64,000 nt of DNA from Erwinia oleae. Its GTDB lineage: Bacteria > Pseudomonadota > Gammaproteobacteria > Enterobacterales > Enterobacteriaceae. Shown one piece after another: positions 24,802-34,647 of this stretch. The stretch is taken from assembly GCF_000770305.1 (NCBI RefSeq), contig NZ_JNVB01000014.1:79664-143663 (forward strand). The letters are read 5' to 3'. The notes below the pieces were generated by a model. That model was given only the letters and a program-made list of their open reading frames with translations. It was not told the origin of the DNA and made no database searches. A program made the position numbers and the translations under genes. The first letter of the stretch is position 1. Every line of letters starts with the position of its first letter.

Positions 24802-25740
24802 ATGAACATGACGCAGAAAAAAATTGCCGTAATCGGCGAGTGCATGATTGAGCTTTCCCAGAAAAACAGCGATTTGAGCCGTGGCTTTGGTGGCGATACG
24901 CTGAATACCGCAGTCTATATCGCACGGCAGGTCGACGCGGCGCAGTTGAGCGTTGAGTACGTGACGGCGCTCGGTATCGACAGCTTCAGCAGCGATATGA
25001 TCGACGCCTGGCAGCGCGAATCGGTTAACACCTCGCTGGTTCAGCGGCTGGATAACAAACTTCCCGGCCTGTATGTCATTGAAACCGACGCGCAGGGCGA
25101 GCGCACCTTCTGGTACTGGCGAAACGACGCCGCCGCGCGTTTCTGGCTGGATACCGAGCGTGCCGAGGAAATCTGCCAACAGCTTGCTCATTTTGATTAC
25201 CTTTATCTGAGCGGCATCAGTCTGGCAATCCTGTCGCCAGAAAGCCGCAAAAAGCTGATGGCGCTTCTGACCGCCTGCCGCAAAAACGGCGGGAAAATCA
25301 TCTTTGATAACAATTACCGTCCGCGCCTGTGGTCAGCAAAAGAGCATGCGCAGGCAGCTTATCGCGAGATGCTTCAGGTTACCGATATCGCTTTCCTGAC
25401 GCTGGACGACGAAACCCTGCTGTGGGGCGAGGCGGATGCAGAAACGGTTATCGAACGTACGCATGCGTCCGGCGTCAGCGAAGTGATCATCAAGCGCGGC
25501 GCCGATGCCTGCGTGGTTTCTCTTGAAGGCCAGCCGCCGCTGGTGGTGCCCGCCGTGAAGCTGTCGGCCAGCAGCGTGGTGGATACCACCGCCGCCGGAG
25601 ACTCGTTCAGCGCCGGTTATATTGCCGTTCGCCTGAGCGGAGGTAACGCGCTGGATGCCGCGAAGCGTGGCCATCTGACCGCCAGCACGGTTATCCAGCA
25701 TCGTGGCGCGATTATTCCGCGTGAGGCGATGCCGGATTAA
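24802..25740 (+). CDS. kdgK: 2-keto-3-deoxygluconate kinase KdgK
   Basis: 312 residues of the PfkB/ribokinase family, nearly collinear with E. coli KdgK (309): N-terminal IAVIGECMIELS, GFGGDTLNTAVYIARQ, and the C-terminal PfkB motif DTTAAGDSFSAGYIAVRL with catalytic Asp in AAGDS. It phosphorylates KDG to KDPG in the cytoplasm, the step shared by the galacturonate/pectin routes fed by the loci at both ends of the window. Starts at 24802 or 24808 are both possible; AAGGG lies upstream. Confidence 0.96.
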   Translation: MNMTQKKIAVIGECMIELSQKNSDLSRGFGGDTLNTAVYIARQVDAAQLSVEYVTALGIDSFSSDMIDAWQRESVNTSLVQRLDNKLPGLYVIETDAQGERTFWYWRNDAAARFWLDTERAEEICQQLAHFDYLYLSGISLAILSPESRKKLMALLTACRKNGGKIIFDNNYRPRLWSAKEHAQAAYREMLQVTDIAFLTLDDETLLWGEADAETVIERTHASGVSEVIIKRGADACVVSLEGQPPLVVPAVKLSASSVVDTTAAGDSFSAGYIAVRLSGGNALDAAKRGHLTASTVIQHRGAIIPREAMPD

Positions 25741-25760
25741 CGGCGGCGAAGCGAGTGTAT

Positions 25761-25786
25761 GGGCATCCTGAGGGATGCCCTTTTTA
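25761..25786 (+). terminator. Terminator of kdgK
   Basis: GGGCATCC-TGAG-GGATGCCC followed by TTTTTATT: perfect 8-bp stem, 20 bp after the kdgK stop. Confidence 0.92.
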
Positions 25787-26207
25787 TTGGCAGAAAAAAT
25801 GATGCTGTAACGGGAGCAGGATAAAAGCAGGAACTAAGTTAAATAGTTGAAATATTTCTCCAGCCTGATTGCACCGGCTTTTTTAATATAAAAACTAAAA
25901 TCAAATAGCTGAAAATCATTCCGTCTGAAACATTCGACGTTAATCACAAATTAAGTGAAATTAATTCATTGCAGGATTAACCCTTTCCTACAGATAAACT
26001 TTATTTATTCGTTGTCATAAAGAAAGATAACACTCTTTTTTTAATATTTTACTTCAGACTTTCTGCATAGGCCTGGTCTGAAATTGCCGGTTTAATGCGC
26101 CAACCGCTGGACGATTTATTCATTAAGGGTCACAGTATTAATAATAAAAAGACATTTTCCGGCCAGACTGTTTTCTGCCGGTACGGCAAGCATAAACAGG
26201 AGCGCCG
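25787..26207. other. AT-rich intergenic region before the esterase gene
   Basis: About 420 bp, markedly AT-rich compared with its neighbours. A single KdgR-like half-site (CTGAAACATT, near 25925) is visible but no matching right half. No ORF, tRNA or strong hairpin seen. It presumably holds the promoter of the gene at 26208. Confidence 0.4.
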
Positions 26208-27089
26208 ATGAAAACTGAAATAATTAATATCTGGCCTCAGGGTGATGCGCCGGGCGCCAGTGATTCCCGCGCGCGCCCACAGATTATTGATTTAGCCAAA
26301 GAGTACGAGCCTCACGATCGCGCCGCCAGCGGCGTGCGCTGCCCGGAAATCGCCTTCTGGTATCCCGAAGAAAAAAACGATAATGGCGTAACGCTGCTGG
26401 TTGCGCCGGGCGGTGGGTTTGAACGCATTATGATTGATAAAGAAGGCAGTGCGCTGGCGATGTTCTTTACCGCGATGGGCTACACGCTGGCGGTGATGAC
26501 CTATCGCCTGCCGCAGGACGGCCACCATGAAGCGGCCGATGCGCCGCTGGCGGATGCCCAGCGCGCGGTCAGAGTGTTACGTCACCGTGCAGCACGCGGC
26601 CTTAACGGCAAACATATCGCCATGATGGGTTTTTCCGCCGGTGGCTACGTTGCCGCCAGCGTGGCGACGCGTTTTAGCGAAAAGCTCTATCCGGTACAGG
26701 ACATCGCCGACTCGCTGGCGGCACGGCCCGACGCGCTGATACTGCTCTATCCGGTGATCAGCATGCGCGACGGGCTGGCGCACGCTGGCTCTCGCCTGCG
26801 CCTGCTTGGCGAGCAGCCTGACCAACGCGATATCGACGCCTATTCGCTGGAGAGCCGCGTAACGGAGAAGACGCCACAAACGCTGCTGATCCATGCGGTT
26901 AATGACGAATCCGTGCCGGTTAATAACAGCATGGTGATGTTCAGCGCGCTGCGTGAGCACAGCGTCTCCAGCGAGCTGCATTTTTATGAGAAGGGCGGGC
27001 ACGGTTTTGGCATTCGCAACGTCGCGGATTTGCCGCTGGCAAGCTGGCCGATGCTGGTTAACGAGTGGCTGCGGGCGCGAAGCTGGTAA
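26208..27089 (+). CDS. Alpha/beta hydrolase, carbohydrate esterase-like (possible pectin acetylesterase)
   Basis: 293 residues, no signal peptide. Aes/acetylxylan esterase-like signatures: oxyanion region LLVAPGGGFERI, nucleophile elbow MMGFSAGGYVAAS, acid in NDESVPV and His in EKGGHGFGIRN. The Shine-Dalgarno is AGGAGCG. Dickeya PaeX, a pectin acetylesterase, belongs to this general class, and the position after kdgK favours a role in deacetylating imported oligogalacturonides. That substrate is inference from context. Confidence 0.75.
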   Translation: MKTEIINIWPQGDAPGASDSRARPQIIDLAKEYEPHDRAASGVRCPEIAFWYPEEKNDNGVTLLVAPGGGFERIMIDKEGSALAMFFTAMGYTLAVMTYRLPQDGHHEAADAPLADAQRAVRVLRHRAARGLNGKHIAMMGFSAGGYVAASVATRFSEKLYPVQDIADSLAARPDALILLYPVISMRDGLAHAGSRLRLLGEQPDQRDIDAYSLESRVTEKTPQTLLIHAVNDESVPVNNSMVMFSALREHSVSSELHFYEKGGHGFGIRNVADLPLASWPMLVNEWLRARSW

Positions 27090-27092
27090 ATA

Positions 27093-27116
27093 AACGGGCG
27101 GCGGTTGCCGCCCGTT
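27093..27116 (-). terminator. Terminator of yhjJ
   Basis: AACGGGCGGC-GGTT-GCCGCCCGTT, a perfect 10-bp stem; on the minus strand it is followed by TTATTTACC. It lies directly after the yhjJ stop and also separates the convergent esterase gene. Confidence 0.75.
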
Positions 27117-27118
27117 GA

Positions 27119-28603
27119 TCAGTTTTGCGAGGCCGGAATGTCTGAAACTTCCGGTTTTATTTCATCAACGGCGGGGGACGCGGCGGTCTCTGGCTGCATG
27201 ATTTTTTGCCAGGCGGCCTGAAGCCCTTTCAGGTTAACTTCCGATTCGCCCTGCGGCTGCATCAGCACCATGGTCAGTTCCTGCGACAACTGCTGGCGCA
27301 GCTCCTGATTCATCATCTCCAGCGACAGACCCGAAAGGAACTGCTGCCGCAGCTTCTGATACTGTTCAGGCGCGATATCCACCACCGCGTTCTGCTGCGA
27401 GCGCAGGCGCTGGCTCATCAGCACGTCGGTATCCGTACGCGCATAGGTGGCGAACAGCTTGTTTAACTCGGCGGTTTTTTGCGCCATCAATGCGTCAAAC
27501 TCCGCCTGAGGCAGGCCGTTATCGCGGATATTCGCCATTTCGCGGGCAATCAGATTGAGATTGCTCGCCAGCGACGCGTTGTCGGTGTCCAGATTAATGG
27601 CGCACTGTCCGCGCTGATAGAGCACCCGGCAGTCGAAGCCCACCTGCACCCGCTGCGCTTTATTGTCAGCCAGTTCCTTCTGCACATGCCAGAACAGCGC
27701 CTCGCGCGCCAGATCGCTCTGCCAGTAGCGCATCAGGTTTTGCGAATCGCGGATCGGCTGCCAGGCGCTGTCCCACACCAGCGACAGCCGATCCTGACTG
27801 ATAGCCGGATTGACCAGATTGACCGGCTGATGCGGCAGTGGCGAAAGCGTCGGCATCGGCGAGGGCAGTTGACGCTTGCCGGTCAGCGGCGAGAAGGTTT
27901 TGGCGATCTGCTCACCCGTACTGCGACCATCGACGTTGCCGACCACGAACAGGGTCATGGCGTCGGGCGTATACCACTGCCTGTAAAATGCCTCAACGCT
28001 GGACGCATCGACGGGACGTTTCACGGGGCTTGCCGGATCGTGTGCCAGCAGCGTGGAGCCTTTCAGGCGATAGCGCCACCAGGCGTCCTGCGGGTTGGCA
28101 GGCCAGGTGCCGATGGGATCGTCGGCGTTCAGCGCGGTGCCGATGGTTTGCTCACTCACCGTCATATCACCAACGGTCGCCGCCAGCCAGCTCATGGCTT
28201 CTTTCAGCACTTCGGGGCGGTTGTTCGGCAGGCTGAGCGTATAAAGCGTGAAATCATAAGACGTGACGGCGGGCGGCTGTGGACGATCGGGATCGATACT
28301 TTGCTGCCACAGCGAGCGCTGTTGGGCAGGATCGAGCTTCGCATTGTGCACTAACGCCAGGCGTGGAAGAAGATGACTGTAGCCGGTCTGCTGGGTGCTC
28401 TCCACCAGCGAACCCGTATTGACCATTAAACGCACCTCAACGCGATCGCTCGGGCGCTGCGGCGTGGTAAGCACCTGCCAGCTAAAACCGTTATCGAGTT
28501 TTCCCTGTTGCCAGGCCGGGTCGGGTTGCAGTGTTTCAGCCCGCGTCGCGTTGCTAAAGACGGTCAGTGCGATAACCAAAAGACCCATTCTTGTGCCCTG
28601 CAT
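27119..28603 (-). CDS. yhjJ: Periplasmic M16-like protein YhjJ (catalytically degenerate)
   Basis: 494 residues (E. coli YhjJ 498) with signal peptide (LLVIALTVFSNATRA). It has the insulinase/pitrilysin fold: an N-terminal domain containing the inverted zinc site region and a C-terminal M16_C domain. The active-site HxxEH motif is replaced by HLLPR (His77 onward), so the catalytic Glu and second His are absent and peptidase activity is not expected. Gln/Leu-rich C-terminal region. Same neighbours (kdgK side, dctA) as in E. coli. Confidence 0.92.
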   Translation of the reverse strand: MQGTRMGLLVIALTVFSNATRAETLQPDPAWQQGKLDNGFSWQVLTTPQRPSDRVEVRLMVNTGSLVESTQQTGYSHLLPRLALVHNAKLDPAQQRSLWQQSIDPDRPQPPAVTSYDFTLYTLSLPNNRPEVLKEAMSWLAATVGDMTVSEQTIGTALNADDPIGTWPANPQDAWWRYRLKGSTLLAHDPASPVKRPVDASSVEAFYRQWYTPDAMTLFVVGNVDGRSTGEQIAKTFSPLTGKRQLPSPMPTLSPLPHQPVNLVNPAISQDRLSLVWDSAWQPIRDSQNLMRYWQSDLAREALFWHVQKELADNKAQRVQVGFDCRVLYQRGQCAINLDTDNASLASNLNLIAREMANIRDNGLPQAEFDALMAQKTAELNKLFATYARTDTDVLMSQRLRSQQNAVVDIAPEQYQKLRQQFLSGLSLEMMNQELRQQLSQELTMVLMQPQGESEVNLKGLQAAWQKIMQPETAASPAVDEIKPEVSDIPASQN

Positions 28604-28777
28604 GTGAACCCCTACTCAATCTGAATCCAAAAAGAATCACTGGCGATCTATCGCCTGCGGCCGTCTGGGCATCGGAGGGCCGCTGTTATTAAACAGAACG
28701 ATTTGTTAGACCACGGACGGGCGAGGATGTCGCGCCGCAAAGTGAAAAATCTTTAAAAAGTATGGGGATCATTATGC

Positions 28778-28815
28778 AAATGCCCGCTGGCCGGGGCAAG
28801 CGGCAGCGGGCATTT
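28778..28815 (-). terminator. Hairpin downstream of dctA
   Basis: AAATGCCCGCT (28778-28788) pairs with AGCGGGCATTT (28805-28815), an 11-bp perfect stem with a 16-nt loop that itself contains complementary GCC/GGC. It lies 27 bp after the dctA stop. There is no long T tract, so termination may be less efficient or the element may stabilise the mRNA end. Confidence 0.5.
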
Positions 28816-28841
28816 GTTAAAACATTTAGCAAACTGACGGC

Positions 28842-30119
28842 TTAACGCACGGTTCCGGATGCTTTTTTAGGCGCTGAAAGCGTCTCTTTAAGCTGCTTCT
28901 CATCAAGCTGGTCTACCCACTTCGCCACGACAATCGTTGCCACGCCGTTGCCGACCAGGTTAGTCAGCGCGCGCGCTTCAGACATAAAACGGTCGATGCC
29001 GAGGATCAGGGCCAGACCGGCAACCGGCAGATGTCCTACCGCCGAAAGCGTGGCCGCCAGCACGATAAAGCCGCTGCCTGTCACGCCAGCCGCCCCTTTA
29101 GAAGAGAGCAGCAGCACCACCAGCAGGGTGATCTGATGGAAGATATCCATATGCGCATTGGTGGCCTGCGCGATAAACACGGCCGCCATCGTCAGATAAA
29201 TAGAGGTACCGTCCAGGTTGAAAGAATAGCCTGTTGGGATAACCAGCCCCACCACCGATTTTTTACAGCCGAGCTTCTCCATTTTATCCAGCATGCGCGG
29301 TAGCGCCGATTCAGATGAGGAGGTGCCCAGCACTATCAGCAATTCTTCTTTGATATAGGCGATGAACTTAAAGATATTGAAACCGACCACGCGGGCGATC
29401 AGTCCGAGAACGATAACCACAAACAGAATACAGGTGATATAGAAGCAGATAATTAACTGGCCCAGCTGCACCAGCGAACCCACGCCATATTTACCAATAG
29501 TGAACGCCATTGCGCCGAATGCGCCGATAGGGGCCAGGCGCATAATCATATTGATTACGCCGAAAATCACCTGGGAGAACGTTTCGATAAAGTTGAAAAT
29601 CAGCGTGCCTTTATTACCCATACGATGCAGCGCAAAACCAAACATGATCGCGAACAGCAGCACCTGAAGGATGTTGCCGCTGGCGAAGGCGCCCACGACG
29701 CTGTTAGGAATAACGTCCAGCAAAAAGGCGACAACGCCCTGCTGCTCGGCCTGTTGCGCATAGACCGCCACGGCTTTCGCATCCAGCGTGGCCGGGTCAA
29801 CGTTCATGCCCGCCCCTGGCTGGAGCACGTTCACCACGATCAGGCCGATGATCAGCGCGATGGTGCTGACCACTTCAAAATAGAGCAACGCCACTGCGCC
29901 GGTGCGGCCGACGGCCTTCATGCTCTCCATGCCAGCGATGCCGGTCACAACGGTACAGAAAATGACCGGTGCGATAATCATCTTAATCAGCTTCACAAAG
30001 GCGTCACCCAGCGGTTTCATCTGGGCGCCGAGCTCAGGATAGAAATGCCCCAGCAGCACGCCAATGGCGATGGCGGTGAGCACCTGGAAATAGAGGCTTT
30101 TGAACAGGGAAGTTTTCAT
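28842..30119 (-). CDS. dctA: C4-dicarboxylate:cation symporter DctA
   Basis: 425 residues of the DAACS (glutamate/dicarboxylate) family, collinear with E. coli DctA (428). Visible: N-terminal [20 protein letters not shown], the Ser-rich re-entrant loop [14 protein letters not shown], the helix 7 motif [15 protein letters not shown] and helix 8 region SRAALT-like [22 protein letters not shown]. Imports aerobic C4-dicarboxylates (succinate, fumarate, malate) at the inner membrane. It is monocistronic, with a weak GGAAA ribosome site. Confidence 0.97.
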   Translation of the reverse strand: MKTSLFKSLYFQVLTAIAIGVLLGHFYPELGAQMKPLGDAFVKLIKMIIAPVIFCTVVTGIAGMESMKAVGRTGAVALLYFEVVSTIALIIGLIVVNVLQPGAGMNVDPATLDAKAVAVYAQQAEQQGVVAFLLDVIPNSVVGAFASGNILQVLLFAIMFGFALHRMGNKGTLIFNFIETFSQVIFGVINMIMRLAPIGAFGAMAFTIGKYGVGSLVQLGQLIICFYITCILFVVIVLGLIARVVGFNIFKFIAYIKEELLIVLGTSSSESALPRMLDKMEKLGCKKSVVGLVIPTGYSFNLDGTSIYLTMAAVFIAQATNAHMDIFHQITLLVVLLLSSKGAAGVTGSGFIVLAATLSAVGHLPVAGLALILGIDRFMSEARALTNLVGNGVATIVVAKWVDQLDEKQLKETLSAPKKASGTVR

Positions 30120-30695
30120 AAACAGTTTCCGGGAACGACGGGTTAAATTTCTTTAGTTATAAGTAAAAACAGCAAAAGAAATTTAACACCGCGTTAACGG
30201 GATTGATATAACCGGCAAGCCATCGTGGCAATGTTGCGTGCGGTTTTATGAACTGCGTCACGGAGAAGAGGCTAATTTCAGCCAGCGTGACGGGCAAACA
30301 GGTTGTGAAAGAGATTACCGTATTACTTTTGTAAGTTTTATAATTAATCTGTTTCTGTCATATCTGCTTGAGATGCGGTTTAGGGGCGCATCCGGCGGGT
30401 TGCTGACGTTATGCTTTTATTGATACAGAATGAAAATGAATAATCGCACGATTTAATGACACTTCAGGTCACGAAGGCCGCTGGCGGATTGATTATGATT
30501 GAAAAAAAGTATCAGCGTCTGACTATTTTAACACTCTCTTTCTGAGGAAATAATACTCGTCGTTATTTCATTCATGCGCGTCATATTTTCAGCCTTCATT
30601 AATATTCGGGTTAATATTAAGTCACGACCATTATTTTTTCTTTATTAGTAAAACGTCATTCGTTACAGGGCAAATTATTATTTATTCAGCCGCTA
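30120..30695. other. AT-rich intergenic region between dctA and hmsP
   Basis: 576 bp holding the dctA promoter at its left end and the 3' flank of hmsP at its right. I see no credible gene; a 61-codon frame at 30238 has no ribosome site. An imperfect dyad TGACACTTCAGGTCA near 30456 could be a regulator site (CRP-like at best). No clear terminator for hmsP. Confidence 0.4.
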
Positions 30696-32690
30696 TTACT
30701 GCACTGACAAAAAGGTTTTATTAAATTCCGCAATCGGGAGCGCGCCTGAATAGAGAAAGCCCTGTCCGATACGCACGCCGCGCGCCAGCAGCCACTCGCG
30801 CTGCTCTTCCGTTTCAACGCCTTCGGCAATCACGTCCAACTTAATGATTTCCGCGATAGCCACAATGATCCGCACCATGGTGTCATCGTCAGGCAGCACG
30901 CGCACAAAGCTGCGATCCATTTTCAGTTTGCTGATTGGCAGCGATTTAAACTGGCTGAGCCAGTTCAGATTGGCATAGCCCATGCCGAAATCGTCCAGCG
31001 CCACCGATACGCCTACCGCCTGCAACTCGCTGAGCAGCCGCCGCGCCAGTTCCGGCTCGCCAATCTGCGCGGTTTCGGTTATTTCCACGATCAGGCTGCC
31101 GGGGCGGATGCCGTGCTGCTCAATCAGATTCTGCAAATGGGTAACCATACTCGGTTCGCGGAGCTGCACGGCAGAAAGATTGACGCTGAGCGGCAGTTCG
31201 ATGCTCTGCGTTTGCCACTCCGCCAGTACCCGGCAGGACTCTTCAAATACCCAGCGGCCAAGCGCATCAATGATGCCCAACTCTTCCGCGTTGGCGATGA
31301 GATCTTCCGGCAGCGACCAGCTACCATCCGGCTGCTTCATTCGCAGCAGCGCCTCGGCACCAGCCAGCCTGCCGCTGTTCATATCCAGCTGCGGCTGAAG
31401 GAACAGGGCAAACTGGCCGTCGGCCAGCCCCTGCAAAATATCGTGCTCCTGAGTCAGACGCTTATGCGCACGCGCCATCATTGCCGCGTCAAAAAACAGG
31501 ATCTGATTTTTGCCCTGCTGGCGGGCCGACATCATCGCCGACGAGGCACGGTTAAGGTACTCCGGGGCTGTCAGCGGGCCTTCCGCAAGCTGGCTCAGCC
31601 CAATGCTGACGTGTGGGCGCAGATACATTTGTTGCAGGGCAATGGGCTGCGTCAGCCGCTGTAAAAGCTGCCGGGCAAGCCGCATCGCGCGGAAAGGATT
31701 ACTGGCCCGCTTCATTAGCAGCGCAAAATCACTGACCGAAAGCTGCCCGATCTGCACGTCGTCACTCAGACCGTTTTTCAGCCTCTCCAGCAGTGCCAGC
31801 ATCAGCGCATCGCGCTGTTCGTCAGGCACAACGCCGCTGATCTCCTGTAGCGTTTCAATACGCAGGACCAGCACGGAAAAACCTTCGCGCGCGTCGCCGC
31901 CGAGATACTGCTCAAGCAGCGCCAGAAACAGCGTTTTGTTCGGGAGATCCGTCACCACGTAGCGCGTGCTCTGTCGGCTGGCCTGCTGCTGCACGGAAGC
32001 AGCCAGTTGCTGATTACGATTGTAGCTGCGGATCAGCATGCCCAGTTCATCATCACGGTGGCGACGCGGCAGCGCCAGCTGATGAGGAAGGATCTCATGC
32101 GGTTCAAGGTGATGAAGCTCGTTGGCGATCCTGCGCAGCGGGCGAACCATCAGCTTATTTATGCACCAGCTAATGGCAACAGAGAGGATCAGCGCCAGCA
32201 GCAGGTAGGTGGTGACCATGGTCGACAGCGCGCTGAGGATAAACTGATAAACCCGCCACGAGTCCGCCTGGAGGATCAGCAGCGCCATCGGCTTGGGATT
32301 GGCCGGTTCCAGCGAATAGAGCGGCACGGTGATCTGCACCGGCAGTTTGAACACCTTCGCAATCAGTCGCGGCACCGGCCTGGAGGGTTCAAAATCGGTA
32401 TGCAGTGCCTGAAGTCCGCCTGGCAGCACCACTTCGGCGCGACCCAGAATGCCCGCCGGTTTTAGTGAGTTAAGGATGCGTTCCGCCTGAGTGATATCCG
32501 CACGCAATACCGCCTGCGAAAGCGGCTGGCGCACGGTATGCGCCACATTTTCCATTTGCTGGGCGTAGTCAATCCTGCGCTGCTGCACAAAATGGAAAAG
32601 CTGAATGACGATAAACACAGAAATGGTTACGGCCGCGACGCCCGAGACCGTCGCCATCTGTTTTATCGTTAATGAACGACTCACCTGCAA
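30696..32690 (-). CDS. hmsP: HmsP/PdeK-like membrane c-di-GMP phosphodiesterase
   Basis: 664 residues: membrane segment 1 (about 12-33), a periplasmic sensor loop, segment 2 (about 155-180), HAMP (MVRPLRRIANELHHL), a degenerate GGDEF domain (about 240-400; the GGDEF site reads SVSDF) and an intact EAL domain (410-660: AEALLR, SVNLSAVQL, DDFGMGYANLNWL, KMDRSFV, AEGVET). It should hydrolyse but not make c-di-GMP. E. coli yhjK occupies the same place before the bcs operon; in Yersinia HmsP limits biofilm. It probably tunes BcsA activity. Confidence 0.93.
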   Translation of the reverse strand: MQVSRSLTIKQMATVSGVAAVTISVFIVIQLFHFVQQRRIDYAQQMENVAHTVRQPLSQAVLRADITQAERILNSLKPAGILGRAEVVLPGGLQALHTDFEPSRPVPRLIAKVFKLPVQITVPLYSLEPANPKPMALLILQADSWRVYQFILSALSTMVTTYLLLALILSVAISWCINKLMVRPLRRIANELHHLEPHEILPHQLALPRRHRDDELGMLIRSYNRNQQLAASVQQQASRQSTRYVVTDLPNKTLFLALLEQYLGGDAREGFSVLVLRIETLQEISGVVPDEQRDALMLALLERLKNGLSDDVQIGQLSVSDFALLMKRASNPFRAMRLARQLLQRLTQPIALQQMYLRPHVSIGLSQLAEGPLTAPEYLNRASSAMMSARQQGKNQILFFDAAMMARAHKRLTQEHDILQGLADGQFALFLQPQLDMNSGRLAGAEALLRMKQPDGSWSLPEDLIANAEELGIIDALGRWVFEESCRVLAEWQTQSIELPLSVNLSAVQLREPSMVTHLQNLIEQHGIRPGSLIVEITETAQIGEPELARRLLSELQAVGVSVALDDFGMGYANLNWLSQFKSLPISKLKMDRSFVRVLPDDDTMVRIIVAIAEIIKLDVIAEGVETEEQREWLLARGVRIGQGFLYSGALPIAEFNKTFLSVQ

Positions 32691-32864
32691 GGCACTTCTC
32701 CAACATCCTGAATGCCGACCCGGGCGGGCGGCAAAAACTGCTGTGAGTATATCGCATGGCGGCAGCTTGTTAAGCTATCGTGCGCCGTTGTCTGTCGATT
32801 AAGCGTTTTCTGAGGCGTGAAAGTGAGTAGAGTAAGCGCATCAGTAACGGAAGATGAGGCGAAC

Positions 32865-33635
32865 ATGCAACTGAGTGATAACGCGATAAACGATCTGAAT
32901 CTGCTCGCAGCGTGGCTGGCGCCGGACGAACTGACCGCCGAAGCGGCTCTGCGGCCTGAACTGATGATCCTCGCCGGCCATGCCGTTTTACCGGCTATTT
33001 TCGGCGCGTTGACGCTGGCGCAATCGGGCAATATTCCTGTTCTCTTTTCAGGCGGAACAGGCCATTCAACCCTGCTGTTGCGACAGGCAATGCGCAATAA
33101 CCGCCTCACGGCGCATCTGAACACGCAGGATCTGAGCGAAGCGCAGCTGCTGGTAAAGATTGCGCTTGAGGTTTTTCACCTGTCGGAAGAACAGCTTACC
33201 GTCGAAGTCAACTCGGCGAACTGTGGTGAAAATGCGGCGTTCAGCGCCGATCTGCTGATAAAAACCCACAGCGTACCTGCGCAGTGCCTGCTGGTGCAGG
33301 ATCCGCTGATGCAAAGACGCACCGGTGAAACGTTCGCTTTCGCCTGGTCGCAGCGGGGTCTGAACACGCACTTTATTAACTGGCCGGTTTTCGTTCCGCG
33401 CCTTGTCAGCGTTGCGGGGAAAACGGTCATTACGGGCGCACAGCTTCCCGGCATCTGGGAGCCGGAGCGCTATGTCTCGATGATACTGGGCGAGATGAAA
33501 CGCCTGAATAATGATGAAAACGGCTACGGTCCGGCGGGCGCAGGGTTCATCGGCGCGGTGGCGATCCCGCCAGACATTCGGGCGGCGTGGGAAAGGCTTC
33601 GTGCCGATGACGGGCTGAGCACGCCGGCCCGCTGA
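32865..33635 (+). CDS. YdcF-like DUF218 protein
   Basis: About 256 residues resembling E. coli YdcF: LMILAGHAVLPAIFGAL, IPVLFSGGTGHST, NSANCGENAAFSADLL, LLVQDPLMQRRTGETF, PERYVSMILGEMKRL, and a C-terminal GYGPAGAGFI. YdcF binds SAM-like ligands; the function is undefined. The ATG at 32865 has GAGGCG upstream and starts where homology begins; a GTG at 32817 is an alternative. It is divergent from hmsP and convergent with bcsZ (5-bp gap), a place it does not hold in E. coli. Confidence 0.8.
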   Translation: MQLSDNAINDLNLLAAWLAPDELTAEAALRPELMILAGHAVLPAIFGALTLAQSGNIPVLFSGGTGHSTLLLRQAMRNNRLTAHLNTQDLSEAQLLVKIALEVFHLSEEQLTVEVNSANCGENAAFSADLLIKTHSVPAQCLLVQDPLMQRRTGETFAFAWSQRGLNTHFINWPVFVPRLVSVAGKTVITGAQLPGIWEPERYVSMILGEMKRLNNDENGYGPAGAGFIGAVAIPPDIRAAWERLRADDGLSTPAR

Positions 33636-33640
33636 ACGGA

Positions 33641-34636
33641 CTACCTGTCTTTCATTGCCAGCCACGCCAGCAGATGCAGGCTGGAGGAGTAGTAGTCTTC
33701 GCTGCTATCCAACCGATCGCTGAGAAAATCGGTCTGACCGAGGGTGAGATCCCTGACCGCCAGCAGGCCGCCCGCCATATTGTAGGTGGCTTTGCCGTTG
33801 TTAAGCACGTCCACCCACGCAGGCGTTTGCAGGCGTGAGAAGCCCATCCAGTAGCGCTGGAACGGCACAAGTTGCAGGCTCTGGGCGTCATACCAGTAGA
33901 CGTAAAGCGGCACGCGAATCGCGTCGTAGCTGAAGCGCGACGGCCACGCGGTGGCGGGCGCAACGGTGCCGTCGGCGTTCAGGGCCACCCAGTCGGTCGG
34001 CAGGCCAGCGTCGCCGAAGCGCATTTTCGACAGCAGATCCATGCCGCTGTCGATCAGGTTATTCCATACCGCTAAATGGCTGCGGCTGGCAAAGTCGCGC
34101 CACGCGGGGAACAGGAAATAGGAGGGATTCAGCACCACATAGCTGGTTTTATTAAACCCCTGTTCACCGGGTAGCATCACCGTGTGGCCGCCGAAGGTGA
34201 CCACATCACGATCGACAATCGCGCGCTGGATGCGATCCGACGCTTGCAGATAATCATTGTTTTGCCACTTTTCGCCCGCCTTGAGCAGTGCCCAGGCGAT
34301 TAAAACGTCGCCGTCCGACGCGTTATTTTTATCGGCAATCGGGTTGGCGGCAGCCGGATTATATTTCCAGTAAAACAGGCCGTTCTGCGGGTTGCTTAAG
34401 TGCTGCTGCGTCCAGCGCCACAGGCCGTCGAAGCCGCTACGATCGTTGTACCACACTGCCATCAGCATGGCGTAGCCCTGCCCTTCGGTATGGCTGACAT
34501 TGTTATTGCCGGTGTCCTGAATGCGCCCGTCGGCAGTCATGAAGCGGCTTTTAAAACTGCTCCAGCCATCGGACGCGGTGGCCTGCGCGCAGCCCAGCAT
34601 CATTACTAACATCATTACCCCTGCCCTGAGCCACAT
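33641..34636 (-). CDS. bcsZ: Periplasmic endo-1,4-beta-glucanase BcsZ (GH8)
   Basis: About 331 residues from the ATG at 34636 (GTGAGG upstream); a GTG at 34651 overlaps the bcsD stop. A signal peptide ([11 protein letters not shown]) is followed by a GH8 (alpha/alpha)6 barrel. The proton donor Glu51 lies in HTEGQGYAM and the ASDGD segment is at 106-110. BcsZ trims nascent cellulose in the periplasm and is required for orderly export. It is the last gene of the cluster, whereas in E. coli it lies between bcsB and bcsC. Confidence 0.95.
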   Translation of the reverse strand: MWLRAGVMMLVMMLGCAQATASDGWSSFKSRFMTADGRIQDTGNNNVSHTEGQGYAMLMAVWYNDRSGFDGLWRWTQQHLSNPQNGLFYWKYNPAAANPIADKNNASDGDVLIAWALLKAGEKWQNNDYLQASDRIQRAIVDRDVVTFGGHTVMLPGEQGFNKTSYVVLNPSYFLFPAWRDFASRSHLAVWNNLIDSGMDLLSKMRFGDAGLPTDWVALNADGTVAPATAWPSRFSYDAIRVPLYVYWYDAQSLQLVPFQRYWMGFSRLQTPAWVDVLNNGKATYNMAGGLLAVRDLTLGQTDFLSDRLDSSEDYYSSSLHLLAWLAMKDR

Positions 34637-34647
34637 TACGTTAGTCC

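Noticed and set aside
25920..25945. Possible KdgR box before the esterase gene
   Set aside because: Only the left half (CTGAAACATT) fits; the right half CGACGTTAAT does not.
30238..30423. 61-codon frame upstream of dctA
   Set aside because: No ribosome site, no plausible product features, and it lies in the dctA control region.
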